Below are positions 27,584 to 37,350 of a stretch of DNA of 64,000 nucleotides, piece by piece (position 1 is the stretch's first letter; every line of letters starts with the position of its first letter). Origin of the DNA: Nitrosomonas communis (GTDB lineage Bacteria; Pseudomonadota; Gammaproteobacteria; Burkholderiales; Nitrosomonadaceae); assembly GCF_001007935.1 (NCBI RefSeq), contig NZ_CP011451.1, positions 1,612,001-1,676,000 of the forward strand, in the 5' to 3' direction. The position numbers and the translations under genes were made by a program. The notes beneath the pieces were generated by a model that worked only from the letters and a program-made list of their open reading frames with translations, was not told the origin of the DNA and made no database searches.

Positions 27584-28333
27584 ATGAAAAAACTCGTTCT
27601 CCTGCGGCATGGAGAAAGCACTTGGAATAAAGAAAATCGTTTTACTGGCTGGACAGACGTAGATTTAACACCAAAAGGACAGGAAGAAGCCAAATCTGCT
27701 GGTCAGCTTCTACGAGATAGTGGATTTACCTTTGATGTTGCTTATACCTCAGTGTTAAAGCGTGCCATTCGCACACTCTGGATCACGCTTGATCAAATGG
27801 ATCAGATGTGGGTCCCAATTAATCTTAGCTGGCGACTGAATGAACGGCATTACGGCGCATTACAAGGATTGAATAAAGCAGAAACAGCTGCCCACTATGG
27901 CGAAAAACAAGTCTTGCTATGGCGACGTGGCTACGATATTCAACCTCCAGCCCTTACAATGGATGACAAGCGCTACCCGGGTTTTGATGTTCGCTATAGC
28001 AATATGTCCAAGCAGGATATTCCTCTGACTGAGAGCCTCCAAGATACCACCACTCGATTTTTACCCTACTGGATCCAAACGATTGCGCCACAAGTCAGCG
28101 CAGGACAACAGGCAATTATCGTAGCGCATGGTAATTCCCTGCGCGCACTCATTAAATATCTAGATAATATTTCAGATCAGGATATTCTTAACTATAACAT
28201 TCCTACTGGCATTCCTCTGGTATATGAGCTCGACGATAATTTAAAACCTTTGCGCAATTACTATCTCGGCAACTTAGCTGAAATTGAAAAAGCCATGTCA
28301 GATGTAGCAAACCAGGCCAAAGCGAATGCTTAA
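27584..28333 (+). CDS. gpmA: 2,3-bisphosphoglycerate-dependent phosphoglycerate mutase
   Basis: Interconverts 3- and 2-phosphoglycerate. The catalytic histidine lies in LVLLRHGES at the N-terminus, [12 protein letters not shown] follows, the [14 protein letters not shown] segment is intact, and the second histidine is in [12 protein letters not shown]. The 249-residue length is that of the cofactor-dependent enzyme. The ATG at 27584 has GAAGG 5 bases upstream. It precedes envC and ctpA on the same strand; in E. coli the unrelated cofactor-independent mutase gpmM holds this place before envC. Confidence 0.96.
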   Translation: MKKLVLLRHGESTWNKENRFTGWTDVDLTPKGQEEAKSAGQLLRDSGFTFDVAYTSVLKRAIRTLWITLDQMDQMWVPINLSWRLNERHYGALQGLNKAETAAHYGEKQVLLWRRGYDIQPPALTMDDKRYPGFDVRYSNMSKQDIPLTESLQDTTTRFLPYWIQTIAPQVSAGQQAIIVAHGNSLRALIKYLDNISDQDILNYNIPTGIPLVYELDDNLKPLRNYYLGNLAEIEKAMSDVANQAKANA

Positions 28334-28395
28334 TCTGACCTATCTGCAAAAACGCGCGCCTATAAACCTTGTGCATGATATATCTGAAATAAATC

Positions 28396-29658
28396 ATGTA
28401 TTCCCGTGGAAATGATACACTGCGCAAAATCATAACGTTTTTTTTAGCTTTCTTTTTATTAGCTCTCATATGTGCTGGCCAGCTTTATGCCAATCCCCCA
28501 GCCAGTAAAGACTTAAAACAGTTAAAAAATCGTATTAAAGCGTTACAGAAAGAGCTGGCAAGCAAGGAAACATCTAAAACTGAAGCAGCAGATAGCTTAC
28601 GCGAATCAGAACGCGCTATTAGCAAAATCAATCGAATATTAATCACACTTGCTCAACAATTGATCGACGCCAATATTAGTCTTGATCAATTATCGGAGCA
28701 ATCTAAACAAATTCAAAGTAAAATTAAAATGCAGCAAGAGCAGCTTGGTAAGATGCTTTACTATCAATACATAAATGGGCAGCAAGATTACATGCAGTTA
28801 CTGCTCAAACAGCAAGATCCCAATCAAATAGCTCGCAATCTTCATTATTATGGACACCTCAAGCGAGCACGCTCCGAAAATATCAATACCTTACGTGCCC
28901 AGCTTGAACAATTAGACCTGTTAACTCGCGAGAGCCACACAAAAAGAGAGGAAATTGTAAAAATTCAATCTGAGCAAACTAAAAAAAAACAGCAACTTGA
29001 ACAAGAAAAGCTAAAGCGCGAAGAAATTCTTGCAAATCTTTCTGAAGAAATTATCCAGCAACAGCGAGAAATTACCAAGCTTAAAAGCGATGAGCAGCGA
29101 CTGTCTAAGCTCGTAGAAGAAATCAATAGACTGCTTAGCCAAAAAAAACCTACACCCAAAAAGCCTGTCCCCCAAAAATCTCCCCCCCCTGCCACAGATA
29201 AATTTACTCAACCATCACATCATAACAACTTGCTTCCGGATTCTTCTGCAAGCGGGCGTTCATTTGAATTACTCAAAGGCCAACTGCGATTACCAGTACG
29301 AGGGGAACTTGTCAACCGTTTTGACAGTCCACGGCAGGAGGGAGGAATTAAATGGAAAGGATTATTTATTCGCTCTCAAAACGGTAATGAAGTAAAGGCA
29401 ATAGCAAGCGGACAAGTTGTATTTGCCGATTGGTTGCGTGGATTTGGAAATCTTATGATTTTAGATCATGGCAACAATTATATGAGTCTTTATGGCTACA
29501 ATGAAGCCATCTACAAACGTGTTGGCGATCGAGTTCGAAGTGGCGATACGATAGCGACTGTAGGAAACAGCGGTGGCCATCGTGAATCAGGTTTATACTT
29601 TGAATTGCGACACCAGGGTAAACCATTTGACCCATTAATTTGGATGATAATAGAATGA
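28396..29658 (+). CDS. envC: EnvC-like murein hydrolase activator
   Basis: Periplasmic protein expected to activate amidases at the septum. A signal peptide (FFLAFFLLALICAGQLYANP) is followed by a long coiled coil, about residues 35-250 and rich in K, E and Q. After it come a proline-lysine linker and a C-terminal LytM domain (about 290-420). The LytM domain lacks the usual zinc ligands: the HLHFE motif is replaced by SGLYFELRH and the first His-Asp site is absent. That is the mark of regulatory EnvC proteins rather than active M23 peptidases. It lies 62 bases after gpmA. Confidence 0.9.
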   Translation: MYSRGNDTLRKIITFFLAFFLLALICAGQLYANPPASKDLKQLKNRIKALQKELASKETSKTEAADSLRESERAISKINRILITLAQQLIDANISLDQLSEQSKQIQSKIKMQQEQLGKMLYYQYINGQQDYMQLLLKQQDPNQIARNLHYYGHLKRARSENINTLRAQLEQLDLLTRESHTKREEIVKIQSEQTKKKQQLEQEKLKREEILANLSEEIIQQQREITKLKSDEQRLSKLVEEINRLLSQKKPTPKKPVPQKSPPPATDKFTQPSHHNNLLPDSSASGRSFELLKGQLRLPVRGELVNRFDSPRQEGGIKWKGLFIRSQNGNEVKAIASGQVVFADWLRGFGNLMILDHGNNYMSLYGYNEAIYKRVGDRVRSGDTIATVGNSGGHRESGLYFELRHQGKPFDPLIWMIIE

Positions 29659-29704
29659 AATTTATGGTAAAAATAGTAAAGTTGATAGGCGCGGAGAATA
29701 CGTG

Positions 29705-31138
29705 ATGCATAATTTTATTAAAAAACTCAGTTTAATCCTCTCTGGAGTTGCTGCCGGAGTGATGATCAGTCTCAACTTTTCCGCTGTTGCTGATAAAGCA
29801 CTCAAAGCGGAATTGCCTCCTCTCCCAATCGAAGAGTTACGAGCCTTTACCCAGGTGTTTGGTCGTATTAAAAGCGACTATGTTGAACCGGTTGATGATA
29901 AGAAACTTATTACTGAAGCCATCAACGGCATGCTGGTTGGCTTGGATCCACACTCCGCCTATTTGGATAGTGAAGAATATAAAGAATTGCAAATCGGCAC
30001 ACAAGGCGAATTTGGTGGACTCGGCATCCAAGTGACCATGGAAGATGGGTTGGTTAAAGTCATTTCACCTATTGAGGACACGCCAGCATTTCGGGCAGGT
30101 ATCAAAACAGGCGATTTGATTATCAAACTGGATGATACCGCAGTAAAAGGCATGACCCTTAATGAGGCCATCAAGCTCATGCGAGGTAAACCTAACACTT
30201 CGATTACACTGACTATCGCTCGGGAAGGCGAAGGCGAGCCACTGGAATTTACATTAATGCGTGCTATTATCAAAATCGAAAGTGTCAAAGCCAAATTAGT
30301 TGAACCTGGCTATGGCTATTTGCGCGTCACGCAGTTCCAGGAACAGACAGGTGAAAATTTGGCCCAGGCAATTGAAAAGCTATTTAAGGAAAGTAAAACT
30401 CCGATGAAAGGGCTGGTACTTGATTTAAGAAACGACCCCGGCGGATTACTCAACAGTGCTGTAGCAGTGTCAGCAGCATTTCTTCCTGCTAATGCACTCA
30501 TTGTCTATACAGAGGGGCGTACAAGTGATGCAAAAATGCGGCTCATGGCTAATCCTGAATATTATCTGCGTGGACCAGGTAAAGATTTTATAGCAGGATT
30601 ACCATCGGAAATTAAGACAGTCCCCATGGTTACACTTGTCAACGGGGGCTCAGCTTCCGCCTCTGAAATTGTTGCAGGTGCGCTACAGGATCACAAGCGC
30701 TCCATCGTGATGGGCACCCAAACATTTGGCAAAGGCTCAGTGCAAACTATTCTTCCACTTGGCAACAATACTGCGATCAAGTTGACTACAGCCCGCTACT
30801 ATACACCTAACGGCCAGTCCATTCAGGCTAAGGGCATCACACCGGATATCATCGATGAAACGGATGACGCCTCCCGGCAATTGCGTGAATCAGATCTTAG
30901 CCGGCATCTGCGTAGCAACAAAGTGGATGAAGTCTTAAAAATTGATGCTACAGACTCACAAAAAGCGAATGAATCGGATGATAAGCCTAAAAGCAAAAAA
31001 TCCAGCTCCAAGAGAAAAACTCCTTTAGAGTTTGGTTCTAATGATGATTTGCTGCTTACCAAAGCGATTAAGCATCTGAAAGGAATGGATGCCGATGCAA
31101 AAAGAAAATCTACAAAAACAGCGAAAAAAAGTAGCTGA
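29705..31138 (+). CDS. ctpA: Carboxyl-terminal processing protease (S41)
   Basis: Exported serine protease with a signal sequence, a PDZ domain (about residues 90-175, with GEFGGLGIQV and the GLDPHSAYLD segment before it) and an S41 catalytic domain. The serine is in NGGSASASEIVAGAL and the lysine in QTFGKGSVQT, forming the Ser-Lys dyad. The C-terminal 70 residues are lysine- and serine-rich and low in complexity. A GTG one codon before the ATG is a possible alternative start. The gpmA-envC-ctpA run is common in proteobacteria. Confidence 0.94.
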   Translation: MHNFIKKLSLILSGVAAGVMISLNFSAVADKALKAELPPLPIEELRAFTQVFGRIKSDYVEPVDDKKLITEAINGMLVGLDPHSAYLDSEEYKELQIGTQGEFGGLGIQVTMEDGLVKVISPIEDTPAFRAGIKTGDLIIKLDDTAVKGMTLNEAIKLMRGKPNTSITLTIAREGEGEPLEFTLMRAIIKIESVKAKLVEPGYGYLRVTQFQEQTGENLAQAIEKLFKESKTPMKGLVLDLRNDPGGLLNSAVAVSAAFLPANALIVYTEGRTSDAKMRLMANPEYYLRGPGKDFIAGLPSEIKTVPMVTLVNGGSASASEIVAGALQDHKRSIVMGTQTFGKGSVQTILPLGNNTAIKLTTARYYTPNGQSIQAKGITPDIIDETDDASRQLRESDLSRHLRSNKVDEVLKIDATDSQKANESDDKPKSKKSSSKRKTPLEFGSNDDLLLTKAIKHLKGMDADAKRKSTKTAKKSS

Positions 31139-31187
31139 TTTCTAAGTACTCAGTAATGCAATAGCTGAAAGATGAGGCGGAAGGATT

Positions 31188-31964
31188 GTGAATGACAGTC
31201 AGCTATTGCGTTATAGCCGCCATATTTTGCTGCCCCAAATTGATGTAAGGGGACAAGAAAAGCTAACGCAATCATGCATACTGATCGTTGGGGCGGGGGG
31301 ACTCGGTTCCCCCGCTGCGCTTTATCTGGCTGCTAGTGGTATTGGCAAAATCATTATCTGTGATAAAGATAACGTCGACTTAACTAATTTGCAAAGGCAA
31401 ATTATCCACAATACTGACGCGATTGGTGAACCTAAAACCGCTTCTGCTCGAAGAACGCTTAATCATATCAATCCAGAAGTCGAAATTATGACTTTGCAAG
31501 AACCGGCAACAGAAGAAATGCTGGTGCATCTGCTTTCTTCCGCTGATGCAGTAGTTGATGCCAGCGATAATTTTGCTACTCGTCATGCCATCAACCAGGC
31601 TTGTATTATTCAGAAAAAACCTCTGATCTCAGGGGCCGTTGTGCGCTTTGATGGACAGGTTTCTGTATTTGATCTGCGTTCTGCCGACAATCCCTGTTAC
31701 CATTGTCTTTTTCCTCTTTCTGGCGAAGATAATGATCCCAATTGTGCGGTGATGGGAGTATTTGCACCTTTAGCCGGGATCATCGGCTGTACTCAAGCAG
31801 CGGAAACGATCAAAGTTTTGCTGGGCATTGGCGAAACACTCAACGGACGTTTACTTTTACTCGATGGGCTGACAATGAAATGGCGAACCATCAATTTAAA
31901 AAAAGATCCTGCCTGCGAAGCTTGTAGTTCCAGCTCAGCAAGGGCGAGCAACGACGGTGGATAA
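31188..31964 (+). CDS. ThiF/MoeB-family adenylyltransferase
   Basis: E1-like enzyme that adenylates the C-terminus of a sulfur-carrier protein (MoaD or ThiS) for molybdopterin or thiamine synthesis. It has RYSRHILLPQID at the start, the nucleotide loop VGAGGLGSPAALYLA, the DxDxVDLTNLQRQI motif, and two zinc-binding pairs, CYHC and CEAC. The GTG start has GGCGGAAGGA just upstream. Which carrier it serves cannot be read from the sequence; the 258-residue length fits MoeB. Confidence 0.9.
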   Translation: MNDSQLLRYSRHILLPQIDVRGQEKLTQSCILIVGAGGLGSPAALYLAASGIGKIIICDKDNVDLTNLQRQIIHNTDAIGEPKTASARRTLNHINPEVEIMTLQEPATEEMLVHLLSSADAVVDASDNFATRHAINQACIIQKKPLISGAVVRFDGQVSVFDLRSADNPCYHCLFPLSGEDNDPNCAVMGVFAPLAGIIGCTQAAETIKVLLGIGETLNGRLLLLDGLTMKWRTINLKKDPACEACSSSSARASNDGG

Positions 31965-32016
31965 ACTCTAGCTTACTGTGTATGCTACTATCTTACTCAT
32001 CCATTAAGTTCGTTCA

Positions 32017-33777
32017 TTAAGTTTCAAACTGCAGCGCTGCCAATCGTGCATAAAGCTCACTGGTCGCCATCAATTCTGCGTGCGTACCGAGTGCTTCTAC
32101 ACGCCCATGATTAAGTACTGCGATCCTATCCGCTGATTTGACTGTACTCAAGCGATGCGCAATCGCTATCGTAGTACGATGTGCCATCAACTGAGATAGC
32201 GCTTGCTTTACCCAATATTCGCTTTCTGCATCCAATGCACTGGTCGCTTCGTCCAACAATAAAATCGCTGCATTAGCTAAAATGGCGCGAGCAATCGCAA
32301 TCCGCTGTTTCTGCCCACCTGACAATCCTAAACCTGCGTCACCCAGATGCGTTTGATAACCTCGCGGCAGATTAACGATAAACTCATGTGCGTAGGCTGC
32401 TTTGGCAGCTATTTCTACCTCTGCATCCGTTGCATCCTGGCGGGCATAACGAAGATTATCGCTGATGGTGCCATAAAATAAGATCGGGTTTTGTGACACT
32501 AATGCAAAACTTGCTCGTAACGCTGTTATTTCCAATCGCCGGATATCGATCCCTTCCAGCTTGATGCAACCAAATTGCGGATCATAAAAACGTAATAGCA
32601 AATCCAGCAAGGTCGATTTTCCAGCACCTGATGGCCCGACCAGCGCCAGCATCTCGCCGGGTTTAATAGTCAATGACAATTTATTGAGGGCAAGCACATC
32701 AGGACGCGAGGGATAAGCAAAACACAATTGCTCTATTTCGATATGACCCGATACGTTCAGCAAGGATTTGGGATGAGCAGGCGATACGATCTGGCTGGGA
32801 GCAGATAATAACTCAACAGTACGCTCAGCGGCACCTGCAGCACGTTGCAGTTCTCCCAAAACTTCCGAAATCGAACCCACCGCAGAACCTACGATAACAC
32901 TGTAAAAAACAAATGCTGCCAATTCACCTCCACTAATCTGCCCTGCAATCACATCCATACCTCCCACCCAAAGAACCAGACCCACTGCGCCAAACACCAG
33001 GATAATCACCGCGGTGATTAACCATGCGCGTTGAATGGTTCGTTGCTTGGCTATGGCAAAAGCATCCTCCACATGCCGATGAAAATTGATCTTATCGATC
33101 TCCTGATGGTTGTAAGCTTGCACAGTCTTTATCTGCCCCAGTATCTCGCCGATATAAGCACCTACTGCTGCTACTTTGTCCTGGCTCTGACGGGACAGAC
33201 GCCGTACCCTGTGCCCAAACACCAGAATAGGCGCTACCACCAACGGCACGCTGACTAACACCAGTGCTGTCAACTTGGCATTAGTTATAAATAACCAGAC
33301 CACCCCTCCCAGCAGCATTACCAGATTACGCAAAGCAACTGAAACAGATGAACCAACCACGGTTTGCAGTAACGTCATATCTGCAGTCAAGCGTGATTGA
33401 ATTTCGAGACTGCGGTTATTTTCAAAAAAACCAGGGTGCAGATGGATTAAATGATCGAATACTTTGCAGCGGATATCCGCTACCACACGCTCGCCCAGCC
33501 AAGTCACCCAGTAAAAGCGCGTAAAGGTACCTAGCGCCAACGAGATAATCAGCAATATGAAAATAAGCATATACTGCGTCAGCAGCTCAACTGATTGGGT
33601 AGCCAGACCACGATCAATCATCAGGCGGATGCCCTGCCCGATGGAAAGCATGATCGTTGCAGTAAACAGCAGCGCCACGAGGCTGAAAGCGACCTGCTTT
33701 TTGTAGGGCGCAACAAACGCTACCACCATTCTGGCCTTCTGCCAGCGATCGTGGAACACACGCAATAAATTATTCAT
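32017..33777 (-). CDS. ABC exporter, fused membrane and ATPase domains (MsbA-like)
   Basis: Half-size exporter with six hydrophobic helices in the first 320 residues and a nucleotide-binding domain after them. Walker A is GPSGAGKST, the signature LSGGQKQRIAIARAIL, Walker B ILLLDEATSALD, and the H-loop AHRLS. The layout matches the MsbA/ABCB class that moves lipids, drugs or peptides; the substrate is not evident. The ATG at 33777 gives a normal N-terminus (MNNLLRVF); a longer frame extends to 33852. Confidence 0.88.
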   Translation of the reverse strand: MNNLLRVFHDRWQKARMVVAFVAPYKKQVAFSLVALLFTATIMLSIGQGIRLMIDRGLATQSVELLTQYMLIFILLIISLALGTFTRFYWVTWLGERVVADIRCKVFDHLIHLHPGFFENNRSLEIQSRLTADMTLLQTVVGSSVSVALRNLVMLLGGVVWLFITNAKLTALVLVSVPLVVAPILVFGHRVRRLSRQSQDKVAAVGAYIGEILGQIKTVQAYNHQEIDKINFHRHVEDAFAIAKQRTIQRAWLITAVIILVFGAVGLVLWVGGMDVIAGQISGGELAAFVFYSVIVGSAVGSISEVLGELQRAAGAAERTVELLSAPSQIVSPAHPKSLLNVSGHIEIEQLCFAYPSRPDVLALNKLSLTIKPGEMLALVGPSGAGKSTLLDLLLRFYDPQFGCIKLEGIDIRRLEITALRASFALVSQNPILFYGTISDNLRYARQDATDAEVEIAAKAAYAHEFIVNLPRGYQTHLGDAGLGLSGGQKQRIAIARAILANAAILLLDEATSALDAESEYWVKQALSQLMAHRTTIAIAHRLSTVKSADRIAVLNHGRVEALGTHAELMATSELYARLAALQFET

Positions 33778-33931
33778 TTGAGGTAATCTGTAACAAAAAT
33801 GTAGACCTACCGGTTTTGGATAACACAAATAAAATCGTTCTGACGAAAGCACTGAATCAATTTAATTTGTTGCATAACATATCAGCTATCAACTTTAGTA
33901 AGCTAATCATTATCCTGAATCATAGAACTAT

Positions 33932-34315
33932 ATGTTTCATTCCATACTCGCCATTTGCATCGGTGCATCGTTAGGCGCTCTCCTACGGTGGCTCCTTGGA
34001 AGCACGCTCAACGCGCTATTTCCAGCCATTCCGCCAGGAACGCTCATCGCCAATCTCATTGGCAGCTATTTGATAGGTATAGCAATTGCCCTATTTGCCA
34101 ATCACCCTGAGCTTGCCCCCCAGTGGCGTTTATTTATTATTACTGGCTTCCTCGGTGGACTCACGACTTTCTCTACCTTCTCGGCAGAAATTATCACGCT
34201 CATTCAACAAGAACGACTATTTTTAGCAGCCGGTGCTATCAGTCTACATGTGATAGGATCATTGTTGATGACAATGCTCGGGTTAGCAACAATTTCGCTT
34301 TTCAGGAGCGCCTAA
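33932..34315 (+). CDS. crcB: Fluoride exporter CrcB (Fluc)
   Basis: Small dual-topology membrane protein that forms a fluoride channel. Four hydrophobic helices are visible with the family motifs [27 protein letters not shown] containing the conserved asparagine, and [13 protein letters not shown] with the pore phenylalanines. The 127-residue length is standard. No fluoride riboswitch core was seen in the upstream 80 bases. Confidence 0.93.
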   Translation: MFHSILAICIGASLGALLRWLLGSTLNALFPAIPPGTLIANLIGSYLIGIAIALFANHPELAPQWRLFIITGFLGGLTTFSTFSAEIITLIQQERLFLAAGAISLHVIGSLLMTMLGLATISLFRSA

Positions 34316-34333
34316 ATTCAAGGAAGAAAGATT

Positions 34334-34651
34334 ATGCATGGTTATCAATTGACTTTTTTTACCCAACAAGCCCGTCAACATGATGGCTTACCCTTGGGTG
34401 AATGGTTATTACAAGAATCGCGCAGACTCGGTATCAGAGGTGCCACATTAATGGCTGCAACCCAAGGTTACGGTCATGATGGCAAACTACATGCAGCACA
34501 TTTTTTCGAGCTGAATGATCAGCCCATAGAAGTAATGATGGCGCTGAGTGAAGCTGACGCCAAACGCATATTTAACCGACTACACGAAGAAGGAATCAAT
34601 ATCTTCTTCATCAAAACACCCATAGAATATGGTATGAGCGAAGAACACTAA
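34334..34651 (+). CDS. DUF190-family protein
   Basis: A 105-residue cytoplasmic protein beginning MHGYQLTFFTQQ, with SRRLGIRGATLMAATQGYG and an acidic C-terminus. It matches the DUF190 group, small ferredoxin-like-fold proteins often encoded directly after crcB, as here with an 18-base gap. A role in fluoride response is inferred only from that pairing. Confidence 0.8.
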   Translation: MHGYQLTFFTQQARQHDGLPLGEWLLQESRRLGIRGATLMAATQGYGHDGKLHAAHFFELNDQPIEVMMALSEADAKRIFNRLHEEGINIFFIKTPIEYGMSEEH

Positions 34652-34696
34652 ACAGCTCATTTTCACTCTGGTGTGACAACTCCACCTGGAAGTAAG

Positions 34697-35080
34697 TTAT
34701 TGTGGAGGCATTTCATAATCTGCCGTAAGCAGTTCCAACAGATGTCCATTTGGATCACGGAAATAAACTCCACGCCCTCCATAATTATGATTAATCGTCA
34801 TATTTTCTGCCTCAGTAGGACCACTGCCATATTTAAGCTTCTCTGCCTGCAAGCGCGCAAAGATTTCGTCAAACTCCTGCTCGGAAACTTTAAATGCATA
34901 ATGGTGCGATTCAAATTTTTCCTTGTTATCAAAATCCAGGCATAGCGTATCGTTCACCCGCACCACAATAAAGTGGGAGAATTTACCCAAGTATTCAAAA
35001 CCAAATAATCTGCAATAAAGCTCTGCGGACGCTTGCTTATCAAAGCACGGCACAATCGTATGATTAAGGGTAATGGTCAT
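34697..35080 (-). CDS. VOC-superfamily protein (glyoxalase-like)
   Basis: A protein of about 127 residues with the paired beta-alpha-beta-beta-beta fold of the vicinal-oxygen-chelate superfamily. NHTIVPCFDKQASAELYCRLFGF is the usual first module, and GRGVYFRDPNGHLLEL the last strand with the conserved glutamate. The ATG at 35080 has AAGGAGC upstream, so it is preferred to a TTG further out. Substrate unknown. Confidence 0.82.
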   Translation of the reverse strand: MTITLNHTIVPCFDKQASAELYCRLFGFEYLGKFSHFIVVRVNDTLCLDFDNKEKFESHHYAFKVSEQEFDEIFARLQAEKLKYGSGPTEAENMTINHNYGGRGVYFRDPNGHLLELLTADYEMPPQ

Positions 35081-35275
35081 AATTCGCTCCTTTTGCAAGA
35101 GATTTAACCTGAAAATCTTCAAGAGTGGAATTTCTATTTTAGAATATCATCACTATGAATGAACAGTGAAAGAAGCCATTATCACTTGGACAGCAATATC
35201 CAATTATTGGTAATTTTTCCTCATAAATTAAAATTCCTGGGCACTAACAAGCGATCTGTAATTTCTTAACAAAAA

Positions 35276-35482
35276 ATGACTACTTTAATTCCCAGCTACT
35301 CAATCTGCGTTTCGCGCATGACTGCCGGTGAAAGACGTTTCGCTCAACGCCTGGAAGCAAAACTGGAGGATGATTATTTATGTTGGCATGATGTACCTGT
35401 CGGTCAATCGCTGAGGCATCCGGATTTTAGATTGTGCTTGGTAGCACAGAGACTGTTTAGCAATACTGGACTCTGGCATTAA
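35276..35482 (+). pseudogene. Truncated start of a NERD-domain helicase gene
   Basis: The first 50 residues, especially MTAGERRFAQRLEAKLEDD, YLCWHDVPVG and HPDF, look like the N-terminus of a nuclease-related-domain (NERD) protein fused to a UvrD-type helicase. After HPDF the sequence leaves the family pattern and stops within about 20 residues, at 68 in all against an expected several hundred. It reads as a 5' fragment left by a deletion. The identification is from memory of the family and should be checked by alignment. Confidence 0.55.
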
Positions 35483-35548
35483 CGCAGTACTTTTACAGCA
35501 TTCCTCTATCTCTCATTGGTCACAAGTAGGAGATGGTAGCGAACGCCA

Positions 35549-36865
35549 TCATTTGCCGCTCAAATCTGCAATCGCTTGTAAAACAACTGTTACTTCCTTA
35601 GGGGTATTCATGATGCCAAACGCAATTCGGGCATACGGCTTGGCGTACGGCGTTACGCTTGCAATAATATGTCGTTCAAGCAATTTGTCGACTACTGCTT
35701 CCGGTGTCATGCCAGCGACCTCAAAGCAGATAATGCCAGCGGCAAGCTGGTTATCGCGTGGCGTATGCAACGTCACACGCGGGATCTTCGCCAGCCCTTC
35801 CCTGCATAAGCTGTTGAGATCAGCAATGCGCGCAGCAATACGTGCACGGCTGATAGTCTTGTGAAATTGGAAGGCATCCGCCATCGCCCACTGATGTTCA
35901 TAAGCAAAAAATTCACCAGGTGAAACCCAGTCCGCCCGGGTAGGGCCCTTCAGCACCTCACCCTTCAGCCATGCTTCGATGAGCTCGTGGCTGATAAAGC
36001 TTGGTATAGTCGGGCGGATTTGGGCCCAAGCGGCATCACGTGCCCAGACGATGCCGGTACCGCGTGGCGCGAATAGCCATTTGTGCGTGCCGGCTGCCAA
36101 AAAATCACAGCCCAGCTCCGGCAGGGATTCATCTACCGCGCCATAGCCATGCACGCCATCAACTACTAACAAGATACGGTCACTATTATCACGGTGGCGA
36201 TTTATTTCTCCAAGCGCATCTGCTATCTTATGCACCGGCAAGCGTATGCCACTGCGGGAATGCACCCAGGTAATGCCAACCACGCGAGTATTGGGTTGAA
36301 TGGCTTTCACCAGACGTCCGATGATCTCATCCTCCGTTGCGGTAGAGGATTGCCCGTACAATGCAATACGCCGCCAGGAGGTGCCGTTCTTTTCTGCAGC
36401 AAAACGGATAGATTCGTGGTGTGCGTAATGGTCATGCACTGTGGTGAGAATTTCCTGTCCACGCTTGAGCAGCAGCCCGTTATAAATCAGCGCAAGACCG
36501 GTGGTGGTATTCGGCGTAATAGCATATTCATTCGCCTTGCCGCCCGAGTACGCAGCTGCTGCTTCACAAATCCGTGTGGCTATCTCAAATCTTCCTTGCT
36601 TGACAACCAAGTACGGATTTTCGTCTATCGCTTTGCGGTATTTATCGATGGCTTCGCGTACTGGCCGCGGATGCGATGCAATGTAGAAGCTGGCCAGATG
36701 AATGTAGTCAGGGGATAAGTTGAATTGCGCACGCACGGAGGCCCAATCAAGAGAATCAAATGCACTGGCCGCGTGGTTATTTCCTGTTGCAGCCAGCGGC
36801 AGTGCAGCGCTGGCAACGGCAGTCCATGTGGCACTTAACAAAAATTCACGGCGCGTCACAGACAT
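35549..36865 (-). CDS. Tat-exported class V aminotransferase-fold protein
   Basis: PLP-dependent fold type I enzyme related to isopenicillin-N epimerase and cysteine desulfurase-like proteins. A twin-arginine signal, TRREFLLSA, opens the protein and leads to an alanine-rich cleavage region near residue 27. D236 (VVDGVHGYG) and the Schiff-base lysine K262 in AAGTHKWLFAPRGTG are present, as is the TPNTTTGLALI cofactor loop. An exported PLP enzyme is unusual because the cofactor is cytoplasmic; Tat export of the folded holoenzyme would solve that. The substrate is not known. Confidence 0.85.
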   Translation of the reverse strand: MSVTRREFLLSATWTAVASAALPLAATGNNHAASAFDSLDWASVRAQFNLSPDYIHLASFYIASHPRPVREAIDKYRKAIDENPYLVVKQGRFEIATRICEAAAAYSGGKANEYAITPNTTTGLALIYNGLLLKRGQEILTTVHDHYAHHESIRFAAEKNGTSWRRIALYGQSSTATEDEIIGRLVKAIQPNTRVVGITWVHSRSGIRLPVHKIADALGEINRHRDNSDRILLVVDGVHGYGAVDESLPELGCDFLAAGTHKWLFAPRGTGIVWARDAAWAQIRPTIPSFISHELIEAWLKGEVLKGPTRADWVSPGEFFAYEHQWAMADAFQFHKTISRARIAARIADLNSLCREGLAKIPRVTLHTPRDNQLAAGIICFEVAGMTPEAVVDKLLERHIIASVTPYAKPYARIAFGIMNTPKEVTVVLQAIADLSGK

Positions 36866-37182
36866 TATCTTTCCTCCCTATTTACCTATTTACCGCAATC
36901 CTGATGCTGGCCTATGTGACCCCATCGAGGGGTGGATGAGAAGCACGGTATCTTGTTGACGGCCTCGACACTTGTTTGGCGACTTCGTACTGGTTGCCAC
37001 AAAGAGCGGTAGATTTATTGCTACCTTGCAGCCTAGCCGCTCATTTTCCTGATGCGGTGCCATTGCTGATAGTGCTTAGCCATCTCATTTCTATCACAGC
37101 AGTAAGGCTATAAAAATCAATCCCGTCACCTATATAATTGCCGTGTGCTGCTATTGGCTGAACCATACTAGTCCAGCTAGTT

Positions 37183-37285
37183 ATTCCTTTTCTAAATCAA
37201 AACTGACTTTGTCGGCTTCACCTTGCCGTATTATTTATACTGTCTGCGGCTCACCTTCGCGTCATTTTTGATTTGAAAATGGAAT
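37183..37285. repeat. Dispersed palindromic repeat, copy 2
   Basis: A 103-bp unit closely matching the copy at 20736. The ends are ATTCCTTTTCTAAATCAAAA and the complement of ATTCCATTTTCAAATCAAAA, and the interior again reads TGTCGGCTTCACCTTGCCGT, then CTGTCTGCGGCTC. Confidence 0.8.
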
Positions 37286-37315
37286 TACACCTTGATGCTA
37301 GGGAATAATAAATAG

Positions 37316-37350
37316 GCGGGCAATAATGCATGTGCATACAATTTTTATCC
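37316..37350. repeat. 35-base motif, copy A
   Basis: Begins GCGGGCAATAATGC and ends GCATACAATTTTTATCC. The same 35 bases with two changes occur at 59006-59040, also between genes. The similarity fades beyond these ends except for a loosely shared ATAAA-CAGG. Function unknown; it may be an end or scar of a mobile element. Confidence 0.6.

Noticed and set aside
33853..33931. Possible fluoride riboswitch before crcB
   Set aside because: The conserved core of the crcB RNA motif is not visible in this AT-rich leader.
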